From NCBI GenBank assembly GCA_964588705.1, contig CAZPQV010000021.1, positions 1 through 32,052 on the forward strand: a stretch of DNA of 32,052 bases, written 5' to 3'. The position numbers and the translations under genes are program-made. This document shows positions 14,858 to 21,735 of this stretch, one piece after another. The stretch's first letter is position 1, and each line of letters begins with the position of its first letter. Below the pieces are notes generated by a model, which saw nothing but the letters and a program-made list of their open reading frames with translations, did no database searches and had not been told where the DNA came from. This DNA comes from CAZPQV01 sp964588705. Its GTDB lineage: Bacteria; Bacteroidota; Bacteroidia; Flavobacteriales; Weeksellaceae.

Positions 14858-16654
14858 CTAATCGTTCAACTTCAGAACCGCCATAAATGCTGATTGCGGA
14901 ACCTCAACTCTACCAATCTGTTTCATTTTCTTTTTACCTTCTTTCTGCTTTTCAAGAAGTTTACGTTTTCTGGAGATATCACCACCATAACATTTTGCAG
15001 TAACGTCTTTTCTCAATGCCTTAATCGTTTCTCTGGCAATGACTTTTGTTCCCAATGCCGCCTGAACAGCAATATCAAACTGCTGACGCGGAATCAGTTC
15101 GCGAAGCTTTTCGCACATTCTTTTCCCGATATAATAAGCGTTACTGTCGTGGATTAATGAGGAAAGTGCATCAACCATATCTCCGTTAATCAGGATGTCC
15201 ATTTTCACGAGTTTCGATGCTCGGAAACCAATCGGATGGTAATCGAACGACGCATATCCTTTTGAAATGGATTTCAGACGGTCGTAGAAATCAAACACCA
15301 CTTCCGAAAGAGGCATATTGAAAATCAGTTCCACACGGTCGGAAGTCAGATAACTTTGATTAACGATTTCACCTCTTTTCTCAATACAAAGCGTCATTAC
15401 TGCACCAACGAAATCGGATTTTGTAATGATAGATGCTTTGATATAAGGTTCCTCCACTCTGTCTAAAAGTGTCGGATCAATCATTTCTGAAGGGTTGTTG
15501 ATAAGAATGGCTTTTTCCGGATCTTTTTTGGAATATCCAAGATACGATACGTTCGGAACGGTGGTAATCACGTTCATATCGAACTCCCGATCCAGACGTT
15601 CCTGAACGATTTCCATATGCAACATTCCCAAGAATCCGCATCGGAAACCAAATCCAAGTGCTGCGGAACTTTCTGCTTCGAAAACTAAAGAAGCATCATT
15701 CAGACGAAGTTTTTCGAGTGACGTTCTAAGTTCTTCAAAATCCTCAGATTCAACAGGATAAATCCCGGCAAAAACCATCGGCTTTACTTCTTCGAAACCT
15801 TCAATCGCTTTAGTTGCAGGGTTTTCTACAGAGGTAATGGTGTCTCCAACTTTTACTTCGCGGGCATCTTTAATTCCGGAAATAATATATCCAACGTCAC
15901 CGGTTTTTATTTCAGATTTCGGTGCCTGTTTTAATTTCAGCGTTCCCACTTCATCGGCTTCGTAAGTTTTGTCGGTGGCCATGAATTTTACTTTCTGACC
16001 TTTCTTAATACTGCCGTTTACCACTTTAAAATAAGCTTCAATGCCACGGAACGGATTAAAAACCGAATCAAAAATCAATGCTTGAAGCGGTGCTTCCGGA
16101 TCTCCCTGTGGTGCAGGAATTCTCTCCACAATCTGCTCAAGAAGATCGTGAACTCCGGCTCCGGTTTTTCCTGAAACCCTTAAAACATCTTCCGGCTGAC
16201 AGCCTAAAAGACTAACAATTTCATCCGTTACTTCCTCCGGATTTGCAGAAGGAAGGTCGATTTTATTGAGAATTGGGATGATTTCCAAATCATGCTCCAA
16301 TGCTAAATAAAGATTCGAAATCGTCTGTGCCTGAATACTTTGTGCAGCATCAACAATGAGTAAAGCTCCTTCACAAGCCGCAATAGAACGCGAAACTTCG
16401 TAAGAGAAATCCACGTGTCCCGGTGTATCGATAAGGTTTAGAATATATTTTTCTCCTTTGTATTCATAGTCCATTTGGATGGCGTGTGACTTGATGGTAA
16501 TCCCACGTTCACGCTCCAAATCCATATTGTCAAGAGTTTGAGTTTGCAACTCTCTCTGCGTCACCGTATTGGTATACTCCAACAGACGGTCTGCCAAAGT
16601 AGATTTACCGTGATCGATATGGGCGATTATACAAAAGTTTCTTATGTTTTTCAT
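14858..16654 (-). CDS. lepA: Elongation factor 4 (LepA)
   Basis: 598 residues, normal length. GTPase motifs are complete: AHIDHGKSTLADRL (P-loop), RERGITIK (switch I), IDTPGHVDF (switch II) and NKIDLPSA. EF-G-like domains II, III and V follow. The LepA-specific C-terminal domain is present, including GTKVIARETIKALRKDV and CYGGDISRKRKLLEKQKEGK. The protein acts on ribosomes, affecting translocation and 30S assembly. A -7 box TATCTTTG lies at 16680-16673, giving a very short leader. It is a single-gene transcript ending at the 14811-14837 hairpin. Confidence 0.97.
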   Translation of the reverse strand: MKNIRNFCIIAHIDHGKSTLADRLLEYTNTVTQRELQTQTLDNMDLERERGITIKSHAIQMDYEYKGEKYILNLIDTPGHVDFSYEVSRSIAACEGALLIVDAAQSIQAQTISNLYLALEHDLEIIPILNKIDLPSANPEEVTDEIVSLLGCQPEDVLRVSGKTGAGVHDLLEQIVERIPAPQGDPEAPLQALIFDSVFNPFRGIEAYFKVVNGSIKKGQKVKFMATDKTYEADEVGTLKLKQAPKSEIKTGDVGYIISGIKDAREVKVGDTITSVENPATKAIEGFEEVKPMVFAGIYPVESEDFEELRTSLEKLRLNDASLVFEAESSAALGFGFRCGFLGMLHMEIVQERLDREFDMNVITTVPNVSYLGYSKKDPEKAILINNPSEMIDPTLLDRVEEPYIKASIITKSDFVGAVMTLCIEKRGEIVNQSYLTSDRVELIFNMPLSEVVFDFYDRLKSISKGYASFDYHPIGFRASKLVKMDILINGDMVDALSSLIHDSNAYYIGKRMCEKLRELIPRQQFDIAVQAALGTKVIARETIKALRKDVTAKCYGGDISRKRKLLEKQKEGKKKMKQIGRVEVPQSAFMAVLKLND

Positions 16655-16672
16655 TTAATTTCAGATAGTTTG

Positions 16673-16680
16673 CAAAGATA
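16673..16680 (-). promoter_or_regulatory. -7 box of lepA
   Basis: TATCTTTG on the minus strand, ending 18 bases before the lepA ATG. No clear -33 TTTG is seen upstream. Confidence 0.5.
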
Positions 16681-16758
16681 AAAAAATCGAACGAAACGAG
16701 GCCTCTTTTTAAAATCAACAATTACAACTGGAGATTCGCTCCGTTAATAAAAATTAAA

Positions 16759-16788
16759 CGACCCTTACAAATTACTCTGTAAAGGTCG
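16759..16788 (-). terminator. Terminator of the ECF sigma operon
   Basis: CGACCCTTAC (16759-16768) with GTAAAGGTCG (16779-16788). The single C/A mismatch on the plus strand becomes a U-G pair on the minus strand, and a T-rich run follows on that strand, so the terminator serves the minus-strand operon. Confidence 0.75.
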
Positions 16789-16829
16789 CCTAACATTAAA
16801 AAAATAAACTATTATGGGGTTCGTTTTTA

Positions 16830-17459
16830 TTATCTCATTCCGCCGCCTCTGTTTCCTCCGGTTCTCATTCCGGCTGGTGGATTTCCGCTTCTCATTGTTG
16901 GCTGCGGCACATCTCTTCTCATCTGTCCGGGAGCTTCGTTTCTGAAACCTGGATTTCTGTTGGTGTTTTCGTTGCGCATCTCCATTCTTCTGTCGAGCAT
17001 TCGGTCTCTCATTTGTCCTTCGTTTTGGAACATTTTCAAAACCTGCTGTGGTTTCACCACTTCCTGCATTTTGCGTGCGTATTCTTTTCTGCTGTCCATC
17101 AGTTTCTGCCCGAGTTCGAAACTTTCTTCAAGTTTGCGCTTTGCTTCTTCATCCGTCATTTTATCGGGATCGAAATCGTTGTTAAACTGCTCTTTTATTT
17201 TTCTCTGAGATTCCTGGTACTCATTATAAACCTTTTTGAACTCCTTTTGGTCTTTCTCAGGTACTTTCAGGTCATCTACCAACAAATTTTCACGGAACTG
17301 TTTCAAAAGCTCACGTCTTTCCTCGGAAGACAGATTCTTTATCAGCTCTTTTCTCTGTTCGGGCGTTGCTTTCTGCACATCAAGGCTCGTCACAATCTGC
17401 GCCTGATGCGATGTTGCAGCAAAAGCTGCCAGCAATATGGTAAAGAATAGTTTTCTCAT
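16830..17459 (-). CDS. Secreted Spy/CpxP-like helical protein of the sigma operon
   Basis: 209 residues. Signal peptide ending near ATSHQAQ, then a long, highly charged helical region (about 28-150, with EERRELLKQFRENL and MTDEEAKRKLEESFELGQ), and a Met/Arg/Asn/Gly/Pro-rich low-complexity tail (about 155-209). Charged periplasmic helical proteins encoded after an ECF sigma and its anti-sigma recall Spy/CpxP/ZraP-type chaperone-sensors, but no strict LTxxQ motif is seen, so the likeness is one of layout only. It is the third gene of the module, 6 bases after the anti-sigma stop. A role in sensing or buffering envelope stress or metal is inferred from context. Confidence 0.75.
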   Translation of the reverse strand: MRKLFFTILLAAFAATSHQAQIVTSLDVQKATPEQRKELIKNLSSEERRELLKQFRENLLVDDLKVPEKDQKEFKKVYNEYQESQRKIKEQFNNDFDPDKMTDEEAKRKLEESFELGQKLMDSRKEYARKMQEVVKPQQVLKMFQNEGQMRDRMLDRRMEMRNENTNRNPGFRNEAPGQMRRDVPQPTMRSGNPPAGMRTGGNRGGGMR

Positions 17460-17465
17460 TATGGT

Positions 17466-18068
17466 TTAATTAAATAAATCTAGGTAAACATCCATTTCTG
17501 CGTCTAATGAAGCTTCTGCTAATTCTGCCGCTGTAAAAGAGGTCAACATTTGGTTGATGGTTTCTTCCTTGCTTATTGCAGGTACTTTTACAGGTTTAGC
17601 TTTCGGCTTGGCTTCAGTTGTTGCAAATGCTCTGATTTGTGTGGCTTGTGGAACATTTACTTCTGCTTTTTGATTAGTTTTTTTATTGATGGTTAAATCT
17701 TCGGTTATCTGTGCTTGTGGTTCTTCGGTTTCTGTTGCAATCAATTCCTCTGCGTTCCCGGTAATTTCTCCTGTCTGAGGCGCTAATGTTTCAACAGTAG
17801 TGTTTCTATCCGCAATATTTATTTCTTCGTTTCCGGAATTGTTATTCATAAAAAATGTGATTCCAAAAATCATAGCAATAGCAGCGGCTGCAGCATAAAC
17901 CCAATTGGTTTTCATTGGGATTACTCTTCCTGCAGGCTTGCTTACCGGTGCTGCAATTTCTTTATGAACAGTCTGTTTCAAAACATTTTCCTGCATAGCT
18001 GCAAAGAAATTTTCGGGTGTTTTGTAAACGTTTTTGCGTTCTAATTTTTCTATATCAAAATTTTTCAT
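17466..18068 (-). CDS. Probable membrane anti-sigma factor
   Basis: 200 residues with one membrane segment at about 56-74 (WVYAAAAAIAMIFGITFFM). The N-terminal part (1-55, including FDIEKLERKNVYKTPENFF) would lie in the cytoplasm and is short enough to bind a sigma factor. The C-terminal 125 residues would be periplasmic, low in complexity and rich in Thr, Glu, Ala and Lys. There is no zinc-finger HxxxCxxC motif. The call is based mainly on gene order: 13 bases after the ECF sigma gene and before a secreted helical protein. No DNA-binding or enzymatic motif is seen. Confidence 0.7.
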   Translation of the reverse strand: MKNFDIEKLERKNVYKTPENFFAAMQENVLKQTVHKEIAAPVSKPAGRVIPMKTNWVYAAAAAIAMIFGITFFMNNNSGNEEINIADRNTTVETLAPQTGEITGNAEELIATETEEPQAQITEDLTINKKTNQKAEVNVPQATQIRAFATTEAKPKAKPVKVPAISKEETINQMLTSFTAAELAEASLDAEMDVYLDLFN

Positions 18069-18081
18069 GTTCTGAAAAAAT

Positions 18082-18618
18082 TTATTCTTCGTAATTCTCT
18101 TTTATATAATCTTCAATCTTCTGCTTGGCGTAGTGATAGTTCGTTTTGAGTGTTNNNNNNNNNNTCAGTTCTTCGTAAGGCAAATCGTCGTAATACCTCA
18201 TCGTGAATACCAGTTTCTGTTTTTCAGGCAAACTTTGTATTGCTTTTTGCAGCAGGAGCTGAATTTCGTCTCCATCCACTTCCACATTGTCTGCTACAAG
18301 GTTTTGCATATGATAGTCGGCATCTTCATCGGTTTTCTGCATTCTCTTCAACTTATTGAGTTGTTGCAGCGATTCGTTGGTTGCGATTCTGTAAAGCCAG
18401 GTATAAAGTTGGCTGTCCTGCTTGAACTGATGGAAGTTCTGATAAGCCTTTATAAAAGTCTCCTGCAGTACGTCCTGTGCCAAGTCGTGGTCTACAATCA
18501 TTCGCCGGATATGCCAATACAATCTGCTCTGATAAGCATCCATCATAGCCCGAAGACCTTTTTCGCGGCTTCGTTCTTCTGACATCATCGAAATGATTTC
18601 TGCGTCCTTAAACTTCAT
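18082..18618 (-). CDS. ECF-type RNA polymerase sigma factor (interrupted by assembly gap)
   Basis: Sigma-70 region 2 is clear at about 25-95, with DHDLAQDVLQETFIKAYQNF and LYTWLYRIATNESLQQL. Region 4 begins at LPEKQKLVFTMRYYDDLPYEEL and resumes after the gap with TLKTNYHYAKQKIEDY. Ten Ns (18155-18164) replace part of the region 4 helix-turn-helix. The family normally has about nine residues here, so the true gap is probably near 25 bases; the frame is the same on both sides. ECF sigmas direct RNA polymerase to stress or envelope genes and are held by an anti-sigma, here the next gene. Its own promoter was not identified. Confidence 0.92.
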   Translation of the reverse strand: MKFKDAEIISMMSEERSREKGLRAMMDAYQSRLYWHIRRMIVDHDLAQDVLQETFIKAYQNFHQFKQDSQLYTWLYRIATNESLQQLNKLKRMQKTDEDADYHMQNLVADNVEVDGDEIQLLLQKAIQSLPEKQKLVFTMRYYDDLPYEELXXXXTLKTNYHYAKQKIEDYIKENYEE

Positions 18619-18972
18619 CTGATGCTCTCGTTGTTTTGATTATATATTTCCGCTAAAGTTAAAAATAATCTTAAACCTTATCGCTTTTTTACTTTTTTAA
18701 TACCGTATTTCATGCAAACTGCATTTTCGGCTTGTTATCTCATTACAAAAATCGTGAAAAAGTTGATTTTTTTAATCTGATTTTATTTCTCAAATGATAA
18801 TAATTAAATAATTGCTCCAACAAACACCAAAAAAACAATTGTTAATTTAACAAAAACGAGCCATATTCTCATGAATATATTGTTAATTATCTTGATTTAT
18901 TAAAAAATATTAATTAAAACACAGCTTCGTTTGAAAATTTTATTATAATTTTACCTTTCATTTTTTCAGTCT
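18619..18972. other. Gene-free divergent intergenic region
   Basis: 354 AT-rich bases between the divergent ECF sigma gene and the small hypothetical gene. The right end holds the promoter at 18930-18959. On the left a TAACTTTA sequence (minus, 18661-18654) is a weak -7 candidate for the sigma operon. No RNA gene, repeat or hairpin terminator was recognised. Confidence 0.5.
18930..18959 (+). promoter_or_regulatory. Promoter of the 109-residue hypothetical gene
   Basis: TTTG (18930-18933), 18 bases, TACCTTTC (18952-18959). The -7 box deviates from consensus only at the last base; ATG follows 13 bases later. Confidence 0.55.
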
Positions 18973-19302
18973 ATGAAAAGAGTATTAATTTTAATATTCG
19001 TCTTTATCATTCAGACTTGTTATGTTAATATCAAGGTAGAGAATTTTGAGGAGATTTCTGAATTCGATCCCGAAAAACAATATCTCATTGTTCTTCACAA
19101 TAAAAAGGAACTTATAGCTAAAAAACTTTTCAAAGAGGGGAATTATTACCATTATTTTGTCGGAAATCAAGAAAAAGTAATTCCATTAAATGAAGTGGAA
19201 GAGCTTCAGGAAAGAGAATTTTCATTCGCAGAAACTTTCACGGTTGTCGCAACGGCTGTCGCAACAATTTTGCTTTTAGTAAAAATGCCGATGATTGAGT
19301 AA
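18973..19302 (+). CDS. Hypothetical small envelope protein
   Basis: 109 residues. A hydrophobic N-terminus (KRVLILIFVFIIQTCYV) acts as signal peptide or anchor; the Cys is not in a standard lipobox because Thr precedes it. The middle (about 28-85) is a small soluble domain with alternating strands (YLIVLHNKKELIAKKLF, YYHYFVGNQEKVIPLNEV), and a second hydrophobic segment (about 88-106, ETFTVVATAVATILLLV) lies near the C-terminus. I do not recognise the family. It has its own promoter, and the next gene starts 45 bases downstream with a separate -7 box. Confidence 0.7.
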   Translation: MKRVLILIFVFIIQTCYVNIKVENFEEISEFDPEKQYLIVLHNKKELIAKKLFKEGNYYHYFVGNQEKVIPLNEVEELQEREFSFAETFTVVATAVATILLLVKMPMIE

Positions 19303-19335
19303 TCAGAATATTTTAATTTTCGCCTGCTAAATCTG

Positions 19336-19343
19336 TATCTTTG
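19336..19343 (+). promoter_or_regulatory. -7 box very close to the DUF2520 start codon
   Basis: TATCTTTG ends four bases before the ATG at 19348. If it is used, transcription would start at or next to the start codon, giving a leaderless or nearly leaderless mRNA. A weak TTTA lies 20 bases upstream. Confidence 0.45.
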
Positions 19344-19347
19344 AAAG

Positions 19348-20103
19348 ATGGAAACAGTAATCATAGGTTCCGGAAATGTTGCTTTTCACTTGGCCAAAGC
19401 ATTCAAGCAAAACGAAATTCCTCTGAAACAGATTTTCGGAAGAAACGAAGTTGCATTAAAGGAAATTTCCGAACAAAATGGCCTTCCACATTCTACAGAA
19501 CAACTTGCAGATGCCGATTTATACATTATCTGTGTAAGCGATTCTTCCGTTGCCGAAGTTTCGAAACTCATTAAAAAGGAGAACTGCATTATTGCACATA
19601 CATCAGGTTCGCAACCAAAAGAAATACTTGAAGGAAATTTCAGAAAAGCATGTTTCTACCCTTTGCAGACTTTCTCTAAAACTAAAAATTTAGATTACAG
19701 TAAAATCCCATTTTTTGTGGAGGCCGATTCAGCTGAGGATTTAGAAAAATTAAAAAATCTCGCATCAAGAATTTCTGAAAACGTGATGGAATCCGATTAT
19801 GAAAAACGAAAATACATTCATCTTACTGCTGTGTTCTCATGCAATTTCGTGAATCATCTTTTTGCAAGAGCAAAGGAAATATCAGATTCTCAGGGAATTC
19901 CTTTTGATTTCTTCCTTCCACTGATTGAAGAAACCGTTGAAAAAATTCATCATCTCAATCCGAAAGATGCGCAAACCGGACCTGCGGTTCGCAATGATCA
20001 GCGCGTTTTGGAACTCCACCAGCAACTCATCAATGATGATGAACAAATGAAAATTTACAAAACCCTAAACGAATCCATACAGAAAATGTACGGCCTGAAA
20101 TAG
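19348..20103 (+). CDS. Rossmann-like and DUF2520 domain protein
   Basis: 251 residues. The N-terminal Rossmann nucleotide-binding motif is METVIIGSGNVAFHLAKAF (GSGNVA at 7-12), followed by a small-residue-rich strand set and ADLYIICVSDSSVAEVSKLI, as in NADP-dependent reductase folds such as ProC and 6-phosphogluconate dehydrogenase relatives. The C-terminal half (about 125-251) is the DUF2520 helical domain, with KRKYIHLTAVFSCNFVNHLF and GPAVRNDQRVLELHQQL. Substrate unknown. Gene length is normal. A hairpin follows 3 bases after the stop. Confidence 0.88.
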   Translation: METVIIGSGNVAFHLAKAFKQNEIPLKQIFGRNEVALKEISEQNGLPHSTEQLADADLYIICVSDSSVAEVSKLIKKENCIIAHTSGSQPKEILEGNFRKACFYPLQTFSKTKNLDYSKIPFFVEADSAEDLEKLKNLASRISENVMESDYEKRKYIHLTAVFSCNFVNHLFARAKEISDSQGIPFDFFLPLIEETVEKIHHLNPKDAQTGPAVRNDQRVLELHQQLINDDEQMKIYKTLNESIQKMYGLK

Positions 20104-20106
20104 AAA

Positions 20107-20128
20107 AATCCCGGATTGCTCCGGGATT
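20107..20128. terminator. Hairpin terminator, best oriented for the minus strand
   Basis: AATCCCGG (20107-20114) pairs with CCGGGATT (20121-20128), 6-base loop. On the plus side it is followed by CTCATCATT, a poor T tract. On the minus side it is followed by TTTTTCTA, a good tract. This implies a minus-strand transcript ending here as well as the DUF2520 transcript. Confidence 0.7.
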
Positions 20129-20139
20129 CTCATCATTTA

Positions 20140-20367
20140 TTAACTCATTTTTCTAAAATTAGAAACCTTGGCCGTCCAAAGACGAACCATAACTTGCAGT
20201 AATGCTCCGGTGTTTTCACCGAACGCAAAATTCATTTCTGTCGTAAAAGCTTATGTTTACTGACTTTTACAATCTGCAAGAAGTTGTAACCGAATCCGTT
20301 TTCCGATATTTACAAATCTTCTTCCTCTTGTGTTTTCTGAATCTTTATTTCCTGCTAAAATTAAAGA
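20140..20367 (-). pseudogene. Possible decayed or small coding frame capped by a terminator
   Basis: The 365-base gap 20104-20468 carries no long gene, but one minus-strand frame runs 76 codons and is broken only by two nearby TAA codons (the sequence reads SQ*T*AFTTE). The upstream part includes RGRRFVNIGKRIRLQLLADC. The downstream part could stand alone as a 31-residue protein starting at the ATG at 20235 (MNFAFGENTGALLQVMV, ending NFRKMS) with tandem stops at 20142-20137, nine bases before the hairpin at 20107-20128. A 7-bp inverted repeat (GTAAAAG/CTTTTAC, 20243-20270) lies just upstream of that ATG. It could be a gene remnant, a small protein gene, or a dispersed repeat; I do not recognise it. 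Confidence 0.3.
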
Positions 20368-20468
20368 TTATATCCATAGCATTGTATTAAAGGCTTATTA
20401 AAGTTTTCATAAAAATTCTGTAACGTTTTGTTATATTGATGTACTAATTGATAAAATTGTTAAAATAA

Positions 20469-21335
20469 ATGAAAAAATTATTTTCAATATTATCGGTGAT
20501 GTTGTTCGTAGCAGTTGGTGCACAAAAAACATCAAACCGTTTCTTTTACGAACTGACTTTTAAACCTGGTGTTGAAGTCGACTCTCTGCATAAAGAAATG
20601 ACGATTCTTGATATTCTTCCCGAAAAATCAGTTTATCAGGATTATCTGATGGTTTCACAGGATTCTATTCTAAAAGTTCACGTAGAACAAATGATGAAAT
20701 CGGGAACATTCAAAGACATGTCTAAAATTGTTAAGCAGCCGAAATTCAGTTATAAAGTTGAAAAATCTTATCCTTCAATGGAGATCAGCTACAGCGATCA
20801 GATTCTTCAAAACAGAGTTTCATATAAAGAGACCTCTGCGTTCGACTGGAAAATCCTTCCTGAAAACACAAAAATTGGCGAATACAATACACAGGCAGCC
20901 ACTACTACTTTTGGCGGAAGAAATTGGAAAGCATGGTTCTCAACAGACATTCCTTTTCAGGATGGCCCTTATAAATTTCACGGACTTCCGGGACTAATTG
21001 TTAAACTGGAAGATTCGGATAAAGACTACTCATGGGAACTGAAGGGGAATAAAAAAGTTGAAAATTTTGAAGAAGAATCTTATTCGCAAAAACTTCAAAA
21101 ACAGTTTATGGGAGGCCGTTCAGAAGCATTAGTTGTTGATCGCGAAAAATTTGAAAAAATGTATGACGCCTATAAAAAAGATCCTTTTGGAAGCATTAGG
21201 GCACAGCTAAGCCAAATTCCTGCAGATGCGAAAATGCCCGACGGAACTTCAATTTCTCAAATGATGAAGGATCAGGAAGCCATGCTGAAGAAATACTTAA
21301 ATGAAAACAACAACAGCATTGAAAGAGTAAAATAA
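20469..21335 (+). CDS. GLPGLI family secreted protein (no adjacent barrel gene)
   Basis: 288 residues. Signal peptide to about residue 18 (MLFVAVGAQK). The family core is at about 160-185: DIPFQDGPYKFHGLPGLIVK, preceded by DWKILPENTKIGEYNTQAA and GGRNWKAWFS. It shares the same block order with the copy at 11173, and differs mainly in the N-terminal strands and the basic C-terminal helix region. Unlike that copy it has no outer-membrane barrel gene beside it; it is a single transcription unit ended by the terminator at 21369-21405. Start chosen by the signal peptide. Function of the family is not established. Confidence 0.88.
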   Translation: MKKLFSILSVMLFVAVGAQKTSNRFFYELTFKPGVEVDSLHKEMTILDILPEKSVYQDYLMVSQDSILKVHVEQMMKSGTFKDMSKIVKQPKFSYKVEKSYPSMEISYSDQILQNRVSYKETSAFDWKILPENTKIGEYNTQAATTTFGGRNWKAWFSTDIPFQDGPYKFHGLPGLIVKLEDSDKDYSWELKGNKKVENFEEESYSQKLQKQFMGGRSEALVVDREKFEKMYDAYKKDPFGSIRAQLSQIPADAKMPDGTSISQMMKDQEAMLKKYLNENNNSIERVK

Positions 21336-21368
21336 ACAGATTTCATATCAAATAGATTATATGCGTTG

Positions 21369-21405
21369 CCGGAAGCTGGAATAAAAAACTGCTTCCGGTT
21401 TTTTT
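21369..21405 (+). terminator. Terminator of the orphan GLPGLI gene
   Basis: CCGGAAGC (21369-21376) pairs with GCTTCCGG (21391-21398), 14-base loop, followed by seven T residues. Confidence 0.88.
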
Positions 21406-21453
21406 ATGATGAATGTTAGTTAAATTCCTTATTTAGATTTAATTTAAATAACG

Positions 21454-21461
21454 TATATTTG
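21454..21461 (+). promoter_or_regulatory. -7 box of the feoAB operon
   Basis: TATATTTG, with TTTA 18 bases upstream as a weak -33 element. The spacer region holds an ATTTA-ATT-TAAAT inverted repeat (21437-21449), which could be an operator, but it is too AT-rich to call a Fur box. Expected transcription start is near 21468, upstream of the TTG start of feoA. Confidence 0.5.
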
Positions 21462-21480
21462 CAATCCAAGTTTTATTAAA

Positions 21481-21735
21481 TTGAAAAGAGACGATTCCAA
21501 TAAACTTTGCTGCTTTCCGCTGAATACATCGGGCAGAATAGTAGATTACGACAACGACAGCCTGAAGATGCCCAGCAAGATTATAGAGATGGGGCTTCTG
21601 CCAAATACCCTGTTCAAAATTCTTTATCAGGCACCGTTCAGTGGACCTCTTTATGTAGAATTTGGGGAGGAAAAAAGTAGAATAGCGCTTCGCGAAGAAG
21701 AGGCAAGATATATTGTGGTAGAAGCAATCTCCTAA
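21481..21735 (+). CDS. feoA: Ferrous iron transport protein A (FeoA)
   Basis: 84 residues from a TTG start; no ATG lies upstream in frame after the promoter, and the TTG follows a TTATTAAA leader. It is a small SH3-like FeoA domain with the usual pattern: an early strand, SKIIEMGLLPNTLFKILYQAP (the conserved MGL-P-G-like turn, here MGLLPN) and a C-terminal strand ARYIVVEAIS. FeoA is a cytosolic partner of the FeoB iron transporter and is needed for its activity. The last base of its stop codon is the first base of the feoB ATG (TAATG), so the two genes are translationally coupled. Confidence 0.88.
   Translation: MKRDDSNKLCCFPLNTSGRIVDYDNDSLKMPSKIIEMGLLPNTLFKILYQAPFSGPLYVEFGEEKSRIALREEEARYIVVEAIS

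Noticed and set aside
21437..21449. Fur box in the feoAB promoter
   Set aside because: ATTTA-ATT-TAAAT is a weak AT-rich inverted repeat expected by chance in such DNA; kept only as a remark.
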